Assembly (NCBI GenBank): GCA_003550275.1
Contig: QXCW01000002.1
Span: forward strand, 2,554,001-2,618,000
Reading direction: 5' to 3'
DNA length: 64,000 bases
From: Flavobacteriaceae bacterium MAR_2010_72
GTDB lineage: Bacteria > Bacteroidota > Bacteroidia > Flavobacteriales > Flavobacteriaceae
Positions 9,183-17,374 of this stretch are shown piece after piece. The notes below the pieces were generated by a model, which was not told the DNA's origin, did not search any database, and saw nothing but the letters and a program-made list of their open reading frames with translations. Both the position numbers and the translations under genes were made by a program. Within the stretch, counting starts at the first letter, position 1. Each line of letters opens with the position of its first letter.

Positions 9183-9476
9183 TTGAGTTTAATAAACAAC
9201 ATAAACAAAGTTTTCGACCATAGAATCAGGTTGGGTATCATGTCTATTTTAATGGTCAATGACTATGCCGATTTCAATACCCTTAAAGAATTACTGGACG
9301 TAACCGATGGTAATTTGGCAAGCCACACAAAGGCACTTGAAAATGCTGACTATATGAGTGTAGAAAAACGCTTTATTGGCCGCAAGCCCAACACGAGATA
9401 TGCTGCCACGGATTTAGGTCGAGCCGAATTTAAGAAGCACATTGACGCTCTTGAAAAATTAATTAACACAAAATAG
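9183..9476 (+). CDS. Winged-helix transcriptional regulator (PF13601-like)
   Basis: The 97-residue protein carries the family's full winged helix: 'FDHRIRLGIMSILMVND', then the recognition-helix region 'LKELLDVTDGNLASHTKALE' (about 35-54) and the wing 'KRFIGRKPNTRYAATDLGR'. It should bind DNA, probably as a dimer, and regulate its neighbours. The start is a TTG at 9183: the in-frame stop at 9168-9170 excludes a longer form, and the next ATG (9240) would cut away the first helix. It probably forms an operon with the membrane protein upstream; its targets and signal are unknown. Confidence 0.82.
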   Translation: MSLINNINKVFDHRIRLGIMSILMVNDYADFNTLKELLDVTDGNLASHTKALENADYMSVEKRFIGRKPNTRYAATDLGRAEFKKHIDALEKLINTK

Positions 9477-9648
9477 TCTGTTTTTTTTATCCATTTAATT
9501 GAAACACAATACGCATTAAAACCAAATAGTATTGAAATACTACGAATACAAACCTAAAGTAAATTTGAAAACTGATTTAAGTTAGGTTTTCATATAATAT
9601 CTTCAAAGAGGAGAGTTAATTAATATTGCTTCGATCATTTTTTATCAA

Positions 9649-10035
9649 ATGAAATTAAAATTCAACAAGACTTATTTTTTAGTGTTCGTAATCCTGTTTG
9701 TTCTCGAAGCATTAATTGCCACCTATTTGAAAAATGGTTTTATACGTCAGACCTTTGGAGATTATTTGGTTGTAATTTTATTGTATTGCTTTTTCAGAAG
9801 TTTTATAATAGGAAAACCTATTTATATTGCAGTGCCGGTTTTGGCCATTGCATTTATAATTGAATTTCTTCAGTTTTTTCATGTACTGAATTGTTTAGGG
9901 CTTCAAAATAATGCTCTGGCAAAACTTGTTTTAGGAAACACATTTCACTGGAGTGATCTACTTGCTTATACTTTAGGAATTATTAGTGTTCTCATTGTAG
10001 AGTATTCCAAACTATTCAAACATAAAAGAAATTAG
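9649..10035 (+). CDS. DUF2809-family membrane protein
   Basis: The 128-residue protein has four membrane helices (about 9-26, 37-55, 59-77 and 104-121). The pattern 'GDYLVVILLYCFFRSFI' followed by 'FIIEFLQFF' and 'GNTFHWSDLLAYTLGI' is diagnostic of DUF2809, whose role is unknown. It is separated by 172 nt from the winged-helix gene. The spacer holds TAAATTTG at 9560-9567 and an 8-bp inverted repeat (9550-9557/9582-9589), so it may have its own promoter. Its stop overlaps the convergent dehydrogenase stop by 4 nt. Confidence 0.8.
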   Translation: MKLKFNKTYFLVFVILFVLEALIATYLKNGFIRQTFGDYLVVILLYCFFRSFIIGKPIYIAVPVLAIAFIIEFLQFFHVLNCLGLQNNALAKLVLGNTFHWSDLLAYTLGIISVLIVEYSKLFKHKRN

Positions 10036-11249
10036 ATTTCTTCTAAACCATCCACATAATCCTGCAAATAGGCAAATCGAGGTGTCAGTTTACCATTTTC
10101 GCTAATTTTAGCGCGTTGTAAAACACCATCAGCATCGTTATTGAAAAAAGCTGGAATTACGTGTTCTAAAAACAATTCACCAAAACCTTCACTAGCATCT
10201 TTGGGTAGTTCACAAGGCAAATTATCAACGGCCATTACAGCTATAGCCTTATCATCTTTAAAATCGATTTCAGATTCTGATTGAGGATCATACCCATAAA
10301 CAGGGTCAGCAATTGTTGAAGCTCGAAGCGTTGTAGCCACAGGTCCATCCACATCACAACTTACATCTGCAACAACCTTTATATTAAAGTCTGAAGATTT
10401 AACATCGTCTCTAGTATATAAATAAGGTGCTCCGTTTCCATAAAAATGTCCAGCAATAAAGTAATCCGTTACTTTTGCAAAACGCATAAAATTAGAAACA
10501 TAGGCTTCAGGATGATCAAAAAAGTCTTGGTTGTCTAACACTCTTCCGTCTTTCCTCATATTATAATCCAATACGTCTATTTTACAATAGACCGGTTCAG
10601 AAAACGTCTCATTGAGATAATTTTCCACATCAACTTGTTTGACATGCATTGCCTCAAGCATTTCTTGAGCACCTCCAGCCACTTTACCACTTCCTGTCAA
10701 TAAAATTTTAATAGTTGGCAGTTTTATTTTATTCAATTGGTCTATCAAAGCATTTTGATCTTCCAAGGTGTTAGCTTTAGGCAAATTCCAATTATTGTAT
10801 TTTAGACCCCAAGCTCTAAACCCATTATATGCCCCTACGATGCCTGCGTAGCGACCAAAACCAATCAATCTAATGCCATTAGCTTTTACAATTGTTTCAT
10901 GATCATAAAGGGTAATATTTTTGTCCAGGATAGCCTTTAATAGCTTTCGGTTATAGGGTTGCTTTTTAATAGTATGGGAAAAGAAAAAATAGGCTTTATT
11001 GTCTATTAAAGCTTCAATAGGTACTTCTTTGACTCCAATCATCACATCACAATCTGAAATAGTGTCAGTCACTTCAAAGCCCTTTTCTAGATATTCTTCA
11101 TCCTTAAAAACCCGAATATCTGAAGATTCAACCTTAAATTGAGCCTCCGGAAAACGCTGTGCAGCATTTGCTAATTCTGTTGGTGAAAAAACCACGCGTC
11201 TATCTGGCGGATTTTTGCGCTCTTTAATAATGGCAAATTTAATACTCAT
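10032..11249 (-). CDS. NAD(P)-dependent dehydrogenase of the alanine/saccharopine dehydrogenase fold
   Basis: I start at the ATG at 11249-11247 (MSIKFAIIKERKNPPDRRV), 405 residues. The frame extends further upstream, but the extra 32 residues are hydrophobic and unlike the family, which begins with the substrate-binding 'KERKNPPDRR' segment. The N-terminal domain has 'YDHETIVKANGIRLIGFGRY'; the nucleotide-binding loop is LLTGSGKVAGGAQEML, and the C-terminal half has 'DVSCDVDGP'. These match the LYS1-like and alanine dehydrogenase/transhydrogenase N-domain superfamily. The exact substrate (saccharopine, alanine or another amino acid) cannot be fixed from sequence, so no symbol is given. It is convergent with DUF2809. 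Confidence 0.82.
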   Translation of the reverse strand: MSIKFAIIKERKNPPDRRVVFSPTELANAAQRFPEAQFKVESSDIRVFKDEEYLEKGFEVTDTISDCDVMIGVKEVPIEALIDNKAYFFFSHTIKKQPYNRKLLKAILDKNITLYDHETIVKANGIRLIGFGRYAGIVGAYNGFRAWGLKYNNWNLPKANTLEDQNALIDQLNKIKLPTIKILLTGSGKVAGGAQEMLEAMHVKQVDVENYLNETFSEPVYCKIDVLDYNMRKDGRVLDNQDFFDHPEAYVSNFMRFAKVTDYFIAGHFYGNGAPYLYTRDDVKSSDFNIKVVADVSCDVDGPVATTLRASTIADPVYGYDPQSESEIDFKDDKAIAVMAVDNLPCELPKDASEGFGELFLEHVIPAFFNNDADGVLQRAKISENGKLTPRFAYLQDYVDGLEEI

Positions 11250-11329
11250 TTTAGAAAATGCTATGTAATAAAATTGGTATAAGTTTAAACAAAAAAAACG
11301 GAATAATTTTTGCACGAAAATACTAGGAT

Positions 11330-11362
11330 TTGCAAGGTTAACCAAACTTTTTGGTAACTTTG
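11330..11362 (+). promoter_or_regulatory. Predicted ssrA promoter
   Basis: TTG (11330-11332, part of TTTG), 22 nt spacer, TAACTTTG (11355-11362). The match to TTG-N17-23-TANNTTTG is exact and lies 18 nt before the mature tmRNA 5' end. Confidence 0.8.
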
Positions 11363-11380
11363 CGTTCTCATTACTATTTA

Positions 11381-11774
11381 GGGGTCGACTGGTTTTGACA
11401 GCGAGATCAATTAAATGGTAAGCACGTCGTGTAATGACTTTGAAACACGTAAAAGGCTAGGTCAAATTTTAAACGGCGAGAATAACTACGCTTTAGCTGC
11501 TTAATTCTGAATTTTAGTAAGAATTAGCCTTTGTCCTACTAGGTAGGAAAGCTAAATGTCTCTTGAAAGCCTTGGTTAACGGCGGTCTGATTAGAGGCAT
11601 CGTAAAAGTAAACCTAGAATAGTTAGCGCTTTGATGACTATTTGAAGCTAAAAAAGATAAGTTGTAAGTAGAGTGTTTTTAATCAGCTTGCAATCGAAAA
11701 CCGTGAAAAAACTAAACGTGTAGAAAGCTATTTGGTTACTTGTTTGGACGAGAGTTCGATTCTCTCCGACTCCA
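11381..11774 (+). ncRNA. ssrA: Transfer-messenger RNA (tmRNA)
   Basis: tmRNA rescues stalled ribosomes and tags incomplete proteins for proteolysis. The acceptor stem is formed by GGGGTCG (11381-11387) and CGACTCC (11767-11773). The T-loop 'GTTCGATTC' sits just before the 3' arm, and the start GGGGTCGACTGGTTTTGACA is the conserved tRNA-like 5' end. The tag frame reads (N)GENNYALAA with its stop TAA at 11502-11504; the Gly codon is at 11475, and the resume codon is probably the AAC at 11472 or the GGC that follows. The 3' terminal CCA is not encoded (the sequence continues ACAAGT), so it would be added after transcription. It is flanked by a strong promoter and a terminator. Confidence 0.97.
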
Positions 11775-11805
11775 CAAGTGCTGAAATTTCTATTATTCAG
11801 TATTA

Positions 11806-11836
11806 AAAAACCTCTCCAAATGGAGAGGTTTTTATT
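11806..11836 (+). terminator. Intrinsic terminator of ssrA
   Basis: A 12-bp stem, AAAAACCTCTCC (11806-11817) / GGAGAGGTTTTT (11822-11833), with loop AAAT and a T-rich tail. It lies about 30 nt after the tmRNA 3' end. Confidence 0.88.
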
Positions 11837-11891
11837 TACATTTATTACAAAAGTTAGCTATTAATCAATTTACTTAACCTATTTTAATTTA

Positions 11892-12662
11892 TTAATCGCC
11901 GCTCATGAGTTTGTTGTAAACCCATATTTCATCCCATGTGTTTTTAAACGTTGCGGCATACAAATCTTGCTGGTTTTGCCATGAGTTTGCTCCATTTACT
12001 TTATTAAAGGTTTCAACCCAATTTACATCTCGTTCAAAATCTGCCCAATTTGGACTAAAACTAAACGTTGCAATGTGTCGCCCTAGATCTCCTTGTCTAA
12101 ACTCATTATAATAAACTCCCCATGGGTTAACGCCATCAAGAGCTTTTACTGTTTTGCTTACTCTTTCAAAAAAGGTGTTAACACCAGGTGTTGGACCATC
12201 TTTCACTTCAAAATACCTCACAAACATTATTGGATATTTAGAATTATCGCCATCAAGCATATCCGTATTGTTTAGCTTATCATCAGAGCGCCAATACTCA
12301 ATAGTTTGAATTTTTTTAATGTAAGGCATAATGTTATCTCTCCAATCGGCATCATGACCACCTTCTGTAGGACGTGTATCATTATGCTTATACATCATTG
12401 GTCCCATTTCCCAAATAATGTTTCCCGCATTAGGACCAGAAGCAATATTGTAAACAGTCGCTTTGTGTGGTCCGTTTTTATGGTAAGTTGCATTATGCTT
12501 TCTCATATTTTCCTGTAAAACCTTAAGTTTAGTATTATCAGGGGTAAGCATAATATCTTCCCAAATTTTGTAAGTTTCAGAACTATCTTGGGCATTAATA
12601 GTATCCATAGCTCCAAAAAGCATGGTTACCATTATTAAAAAAGAAATTGATTTTTTTTTCAT
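11892..12662 (-). CDS. Secreted protein, probable double alpha/beta-barrel fold, function unknown
   Basis: I start at the ATG at 12662-12660, which gives 256 residues with a clean signal peptide (MKKKSISFLIMVTMLFGAM, cleavage near residue 25 after NAQ); the upstream extension is rejected. The mature protein is rich in Trp, Asn and Tyr. Its second half, 'MFVRYFEVKDG...FFERVSKTVKAL' then 'ATFSFSPNWADFERD', looks like a dimeric alpha/beta-barrel (ABM-like) repeat, and the first half has a similar but weaker plan. No catalytic motif is evident. It should be periplasmic or extracellular, and has no close operon partner. Confidence 0.75.
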   Translation of the reverse strand: MKKKSISFLIMVTMLFGAMDTINAQDSSETYKIWEDIMLTPDNTKLKVLQENMRKHNATYHKNGPHKATVYNIASGPNAGNIIWEMGPMMYKHNDTRPTEGGHDADWRDNIMPYIKKIQTIEYWRSDDKLNNTDMLDGDNSKYPIMFVRYFEVKDGPTPGVNTFFERVSKTVKALDGVNPWGVYYNEFRQGDLGRHIATFSFSPNWADFERDVNWVETFNKVNGANSWQNQQDLYAATFKNTWDEIWVYNKLMSGD

Positions 12663-12857
12663 AATATTAATTTGTTGGTTAGAATCATAATGCAACTTTT
12701 GCATAATGACAATTTTTGTAATTAAATGCACTATTGTAATTGTATTATTGACGAATAAAAGTTATTCAGAAAACAATATAAGAATCTGTTTTGGAGTGTT
12801 TTAAATATACAAAATTAATTACACCTAAACAATAACCAACAATTATGAAGGATATAA

Positions 12858-12884
12858 AAAAACCCTTTCAATTGAAAGGGTTTC
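12858..12884 (-). terminator. Intrinsic terminator of the SSS symporter gene (possibly bidirectional)
   Basis: Stem AAACCCTTTC / GAAAGGGTTT around loop AATT (12860-12883). Read on the minus strand it is flanked by Ts (the As at 12856-12862), and on the plus strand by a second T-rich tail (12881-12890). It lies between two minus-strand genes. Confidence 0.82.
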
Positions 12885-12908
12885 TTTTTTCAAAATTTAG
12901 TATTGACC

Positions 12909-14561
12909 TTATTTCATAAAATAAATATAAATGGCTACTACCACCAATGTAATTAACCCTCCAACAAGTTTAACATGTTTCCAAGGGGTTATATCCACCT
13001 GTTTTGTATACTCTTGTGTATAGGCTTCTTTTCTTGGGAAGAAATATCCAATAATTAACATGATAATAATGTTTGAAACAAACAAAATAGCCATCACATG
13101 TAAAAAATGAGGATAGGCATCAGCTTCAATTAATTTCAATTTAGTTGGGTCAGTTATCCCTGCAGCTTTGGCGGCATCTAAAGCCACTTCAATTTTACTT
13201 GGTCCAATAATAAATTGACTAATAATATACATTAGAGACCCTGAAATAATTCCAATTTTAGCTGCGATTGCTGGTACTCTTTTCGTTACATAACCAACCA
13301 CAATAATGGTAAGTATAGGAATACTATAGATGCCATTAATTTCCTGCAAATAGTTAAAAAGGCTTCCAGCATTTGCAATTAACGGTGCAATAAACATTGC
13401 TGACAATGCCAAACAAATACCAAATATTTTACCATACTTAACAACTGTTTTTTCGGGTGCTTCTTGATTGATATGTTGCTTATAAATGTCAATCCCAAAC
13501 AAGGTTACCGAACTGTTAAGCACACTATTAAACGAACTTAAAATGGCACCAAATAAAACCGCTGCAAAAAAGCCAACCAGATATTTAGGTAAAACGGCAC
13601 GAACCAATTCTGGATATGCTAAATCGCTTGTGGCCAATTCACCATTAAAGTAATGATAGGCTATCATTCCCGGTAACACCAAAATTAAAGGCCCTAAAAT
13701 TTTAATAAATGAAGCAAGCACCAATCCTTTTTGACCTTCTGCCAAGTTTTTCGCTCCCAAAGCTCTTTGTATGATCTGCTGATTTGTTCCCCAATAGAAT
13801 AGCTGTACAAGCATCATCCCTGTAAAAATGGTCGAAAAGGGAACTTCTTGTCCTGGATTACCCGTTGAATCAAAACGCTCTGGGTTTGCAGACATTAAGG
13901 CATCTAAACCTCCAAAAACTGATCCATCACCTATGGCCATTAATCCAAAAATAGGAATAAGAATTCCTCCAATCAACAACCCTATTGCATTAATAGAATC
14001 TGATACTGCAACTGCCTTAAGTCCTCCAAATACAGCGTAAATTGAACCAATTATACCTATGCCCCAAATACAAATGATTAATGCAGTAGTATCTGAAACA
14101 TTTAACATTGTTGGTACGTCGAACATACCACTAATGGCTACAGAACCTGAATATAGAATTACGGGAAGCAATACAACAACATAGCCTGTTAAAAATAAAC
14201 CAGATGTAATTGTTTTGGTGGCAACATCAAACCTACTTGCTAAAAATTGAGGAATGGTAGTTAGTCCACTTTTAAGATATCTCGGTAATAAAAAAACCGC
14301 AGTAACCACCATTGCAATTGCGGCCAATGTTTCCCAAGCCATTACAGAGAGGCCATCGGTATAGGCACTTCCGTTTAAACCCACAATTTGCTCGGTAGAT
14401 AAATTAGTAAGTAATAAAGACCCGGCTATAACACCTGCTGTTAAACTTCTCCCTCCTAAAAAGTATCCATCAGAAGAGGTTTCATCAGTTGTTCGGGTTG
14501 CGTAGTATGAGATTATAGCCACTAAAGCAGTAAAGCCAATAAAAGAAATGATTCCAATCAT
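12909..14561 (-). CDS. Solute:sodium symporter (SSS family)
   Basis: This 550-residue polytopic inner-membrane protein has 13-14 hydrophobic segments and is full length for SSS. It carries the family's N-terminal 'DGYFLGGRSLTAGVIAGSLLLTNLS' core (about 31-55; the Na+-site helix 1), 'TTIPQFLASRFD' (about 101-112) and 'GAILSSFNSVLNSSVTLFGIDIY' (about 338-360) with the conserved Ser-rich motif of TM8. It resembles the YidK-like SSS group, which may transport a sugar or related solute; the real substrate is unknown. It is monocistronic with a terminator downstream. Confidence 0.9.
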   Translation of the reverse strand: MIGIISFIGFTALVAIISYYATRTTDETSSDGYFLGGRSLTAGVIAGSLLLTNLSTEQIVGLNGSAYTDGLSVMAWETLAAIAMVVTAVFLLPRYLKSGLTTIPQFLASRFDVATKTITSGLFLTGYVVVLLPVILYSGSVAISGMFDVPTMLNVSDTTALIICIWGIGIIGSIYAVFGGLKAVAVSDSINAIGLLIGGILIPIFGLMAIGDGSVFGGLDALMSANPERFDSTGNPGQEVPFSTIFTGMMLVQLFYWGTNQQIIQRALGAKNLAEGQKGLVLASFIKILGPLILVLPGMIAYHYFNGELATSDLAYPELVRAVLPKYLVGFFAAVLFGAILSSFNSVLNSSVTLFGIDIYKQHINQEAPEKTVVKYGKIFGICLALSAMFIAPLIANAGSLFNYLQEINGIYSIPILTIIVVGYVTKRVPAIAAKIGIISGSLMYIISQFIIGPSKIEVALDAAKAAGITDPTKLKLIEADAYPHFLHVMAILFVSNIIIMLIIGYFFPRKEAYTQEYTKQVDITPWKHVKLVGGLITLVVVAIYIYFMK

Positions 14562-14721
14562 AGTAAATTAGTTAGTTGTTGAATTAAATTTCAAATAGTG
14601 CAGGAAGATACTAAAAAAATGACATCTGTACATTTACCATAAACTTAATGGGCTATTATTCTTAATTTATCAATAAATCGATATACAATCTGAGAAATTC
14701 GCATTTTATTGAAACTACAAA

Positions 14722-14750
14722 CAAAAAAGCCTTCCGTTAAGAAAGGCTTT
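14722..14750 (-). terminator. Intrinsic terminator after the 102-residue gene
   Basis: Stem AAAGCCTT / AAGGCTTT around 14727-14749, with a loop of about 8 nt. On the minus strand it is followed by a T-run (complement of the As at 14723-14728). It lies about 25 nt after the stop codon. Confidence 0.8.
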
Positions 14751-14773
14751 CGTATTATACTTATAAGCGCAAA

Positions 14774-15082
14774 TTATGCAGTATTCACATCTATTTGTGC
14801 ATTTTTATTATTGTATTTTTCGGAAATTTCGTTTCGAAATTCTGAAAGTCGTTGCAATTCTTTTTGAATTTCCTGACTTCTTGTTTCAATCTTTTTAAAC
14901 TTTTGCTTGATTTCTTTTTCCACAACAGCTTTATGCTCTTGGTATTGCGCCTCTGCTTGCTGACGTATTTTTAATTGACGTGCTTTTCTTATTCTTTCAA
15001 AATACTCAAAAGAATAGGCGTACACGTACATGCCTACAAATAATAGGACGATTGCTGACAAAATGATTACACCGTTACTCAT
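14774..15082 (-). CDS. Small membrane-anchored coiled-coil protein
   Basis: The 102-residue protein has a single N-terminal membrane helix (about residues 5-22) followed by a long charged helix (about 30-90) rich in Lys, Glu and Gln with heptad-like spacing, predicted to be a coiled coil. No recognisable domain is present. The pattern of one membrane anchor plus a cytoplasmic or periplasmic rod suggests a structural or scaffold role (inference only). It is monocistronic with its own terminator. It lies between a symporter and dsbD, which have no obvious link to it. Confidence 0.7.
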   Translation of the reverse strand: MSNGVIILSAIVLLFVGMYVYAYSFEYFERIRKARQLKIRQQAEAQYQEHKAVVEKEIKQKFKKIETRSQEIQKELQRLSEFRNEISEKYNNKNAQIDVNTA

Positions 15083-15252
15083 AACTTATACTATTAAACA
15101 ATTATTAATCAATTTAAAATTTGGGTTATAAACTAATTATGCTACAATGATACTAATATAAGTATTTCATTAACAAAATACTAGACAAACTGTTAAAATT
15201 TAAGCTGAAGATGAGGATGTCGCAATAATTTAAGACCTTTTAAAAGGTTTTT

Positions 15253-17238
15253 TTATTTGATTTTGAAATTTTCCAACCCAGTCTTTAACCAATTATAATA
15301 TTCATCAGAATTTGGCGTGTAGGCTATAGTGTGATTTAATAGCTCGAAATCATGATTTAGCAATACATAAAATGGCTGCGAATTATTCTGAAAGTTAACA
15401 GTTTGCAGTGTCGCCCATTTATCACCAATAGTTTTGATTTTCTTTACTCCACCAGTAGGTTTTAAATACTGAAATTGATCCTCGTCTGGCAATTCTTTTC
15501 TATCGTCAACATACAGGGAAATGATAATGTAATCCTGATTTAAAATCTCATACACGTTAGATGTGCTCCAAACTTGCTCCTCCATTTTTCTACAATTCAC
15601 ACAAGCCCAACCTGTAAAATCCAACATTATGGGTTTATTTTCTTGTTTAGCGGCCGCTAATCCTTCATTTAAATCTTTATAACAATTAAGCCCTAGTGGA
15701 CATTCAGAAGATTTATCATAATAACTATAAAATAAAGGCGGTGGAAAACCACTCAACAGTTTTAAATTGGCATAAGCAGTATTGGTCAGTCCTGGAATTA
15801 AATATACTACAAACGCAAGAGTTAAAATCCCTAATGTTAACCTGCCTTTACTTATTTTATGAATAGGACCATCGTGAGGAAATTTAATCTTGCCGAACAA
15901 ATACAACACCATTGCGATACCAATCAAAATCCATAAACCAATAAACAATTCACGCTTTAAAAAGCCCCAATGCTCAACTAAATCTGCATTCGATAAAAAT
16001 TTAAGTGCGAGAGCTAATTCAATAAATCCTAACACGACCTTAACCGTATTTAACCAACCTCCAGATTTAGGTAATGAATTAAGCCATTTTGGAAACATGG
16101 CAAACAAGGTAAATGGTAACGCTAGGGCTAGGCCAAAACCACTCATTCCCAAGGTTAATTGTGTTGCACCACCATCAGCTGTTAACGAACTTCCTAATAA
16201 GGTTCCTAAAATTGGGCCCGTACAGGAAAAAGAAACGATAGCCAATGTTAATGCCATAAAAAATACGCCTATCCAGCCTCCTATTCGGTTAGCCTTGCTG
16301 TCCAAAGCATTGCTCCAAGATGCAGGCAATGTCAATTCAAAATATCCAAAAAATGAAAATGCAAAGACCAAAAAGATGATAAAGAATATCACATTTAGGG
16401 TGACATTAGTTGAAACGTTATTTAAAATTTCTGGATCTAATGAGTCCAGAACATGAAATGGCAAACTTAACAGTACATAAATTATAAAAATGAAAAAACC
16501 ATAAAGTATTGAATTCGCCATTCCTTTTTGGGAATTTGAAGAACTTTTGGTGAAAAATGAAACCGTTAGTGGTATCATTGGAAACACGCATGGTGTAAGC
16601 AATGCTATAAGTCCGCCTAAAAAGCCCAATAAAAATATAGTGAAGCTGCTTTTTTCTTCAACTTTTTCGGATTCAAAATTATCCCATCCTGTAATATTAA
16701 GGTTAAAGGCTTGAGACAATTCTTCTTGATTTTTACTCGCTCCAACAGGAACAATATCCTGAATTGTAGCTCCTTGATTTTTAAGGTCAAAGATTAAAGT
16801 TTTTTCTTCAGGAGGTAAACATTTTTCGTCATCACAAACCGAATAAAACACATAGCCCGTAATATAATCAACATCTGCAGTGATCTTAACGCGTTGTTTA
16901 AAGACAACCTCATCGTCAAAACTTTTTAAGTCTGTTTGAAAAATCTCATCAAAATGGGGCTCAACGTAGGGTTCTTCTGTAGTTCCAATAAGTTCAAAAA
17001 GAAGGTCATTATTTTCATAAGAAAACTCCGTTGGTATAGGTCCTAAAACATCATCTCCCAACAATTCTTGTGAAGGCAGATGCCAGCCTTGGTCTATGAC
17101 CGCTTTGGTTATTAAAATATATTCTGTATCTGAAATCTTTTCTACAGAAGTTGACCATTCAATCGGATCAAAAATTTGAGCATTAATTGAGGCAATGGAC
17201 GTAAAAAAGACAAGTAGAATTAGGAAAAATTTCTTCAT
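15253..17238 (-). CDS. dsbD: Thiol:disulfide interchange protein DsbD
   Basis: DsbD moves electrons from cytoplasmic thioredoxin across the inner membrane to periplasmic thiol proteins. All three modules are visible in 661 residues. A signal peptide (MKKFFLILLVFF, cleavage near 20) precedes an N-terminal DsbD-alpha domain with VCDDEKC (Cys135 and Cys140). An eight-helix CcdA-like core has LTPCVFP (Cys217) and SFSCTGP (Cys339), and the C-terminal thioredoxin domain has GWACVNC (Cys546 and Cys549). The downstream gene is 170 nt away. A TAAATTTG -7 element lies on the minus strand upstream. It may cooperate with the periplasmic TlpA-like protein at 29899. Confidence 0.95.
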   Translation of the reverse strand: MKKFFLILLVFFTSIASINAQIFDPIEWSTSVEKISDTEYILITKAVIDQGWHLPSQELLGDDVLGPIPTEFSYENNDLLFELIGTTEEPYVEPHFDEIFQTDLKSFDDEVVFKQRVKITADVDYITGYVFYSVCDDEKCLPPEEKTLIFDLKNQGATIQDIVPVGASKNQEELSQAFNLNITGWDNFESEKVEEKSSFTIFLLGFLGGLIALLTPCVFPMIPLTVSFFTKSSSNSQKGMANSILYGFFIFIIYVLLSLPFHVLDSLDPEILNNVSTNVTLNVIFFIIFLVFAFSFFGYFELTLPASWSNALDSKANRIGGWIGVFFMALTLAIVSFSCTGPILGTLLGSSLTADGGATQLTLGMSGFGLALALPFTLFAMFPKWLNSLPKSGGWLNTVKVVLGFIELALALKFLSNADLVEHWGFLKRELFIGLWILIGIAMVLYLFGKIKFPHDGPIHKISKGRLTLGILTLAFVVYLIPGLTNTAYANLKLLSGFPPPLFYSYYDKSSECPLGLNCYKDLNEGLAAAKQENKPIMLDFTGWACVNCRKMEEQVWSTSNVYEILNQDYIIISLYVDDRKELPDEDQFQYLKPTGGVKKIKTIGDKWATLQTVNFQNNSQPFYVLLNHDFELLNHTIAYTPNSDEYYNWLKTGLENFKIK

Positions 17239-17300
17239 TAAGCGTTTAGTTTAGATCAACCACAAGAGTAATCTTTGGTTCGAAATCGGTCTATAAAAGA

Positions 17301-17308
17301 CAAATTTA
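17301..17308 (-). promoter_or_regulatory. -7 promoter element for dsbD
   Basis: The minus strand reads TAAATTTG, matching TANNTTTG, 62 nt upstream of the dsbD ATG. No TTG lies at the expected distance, so this is half-site evidence only. Confidence 0.4.
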
Positions 17309-17374
17309 ACAGAACTCTACGTATTAAACCTATAAAGATTTCATAAAATTAAGCGACCCTTTATCTTATGAATC

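Noticed and set aside
9550-9589. 8-bp inverted repeat as a terminator after the winged-helix gene
   Set aside because: The loop is 24 nt, the stem is AT-rich and no T tail follows; too weak.
15890-16456. 188-residue plus-strand ORF
   Set aside because: Antisense to the DsbD membrane core, with composition typical of a reversed hydrophobic frame.
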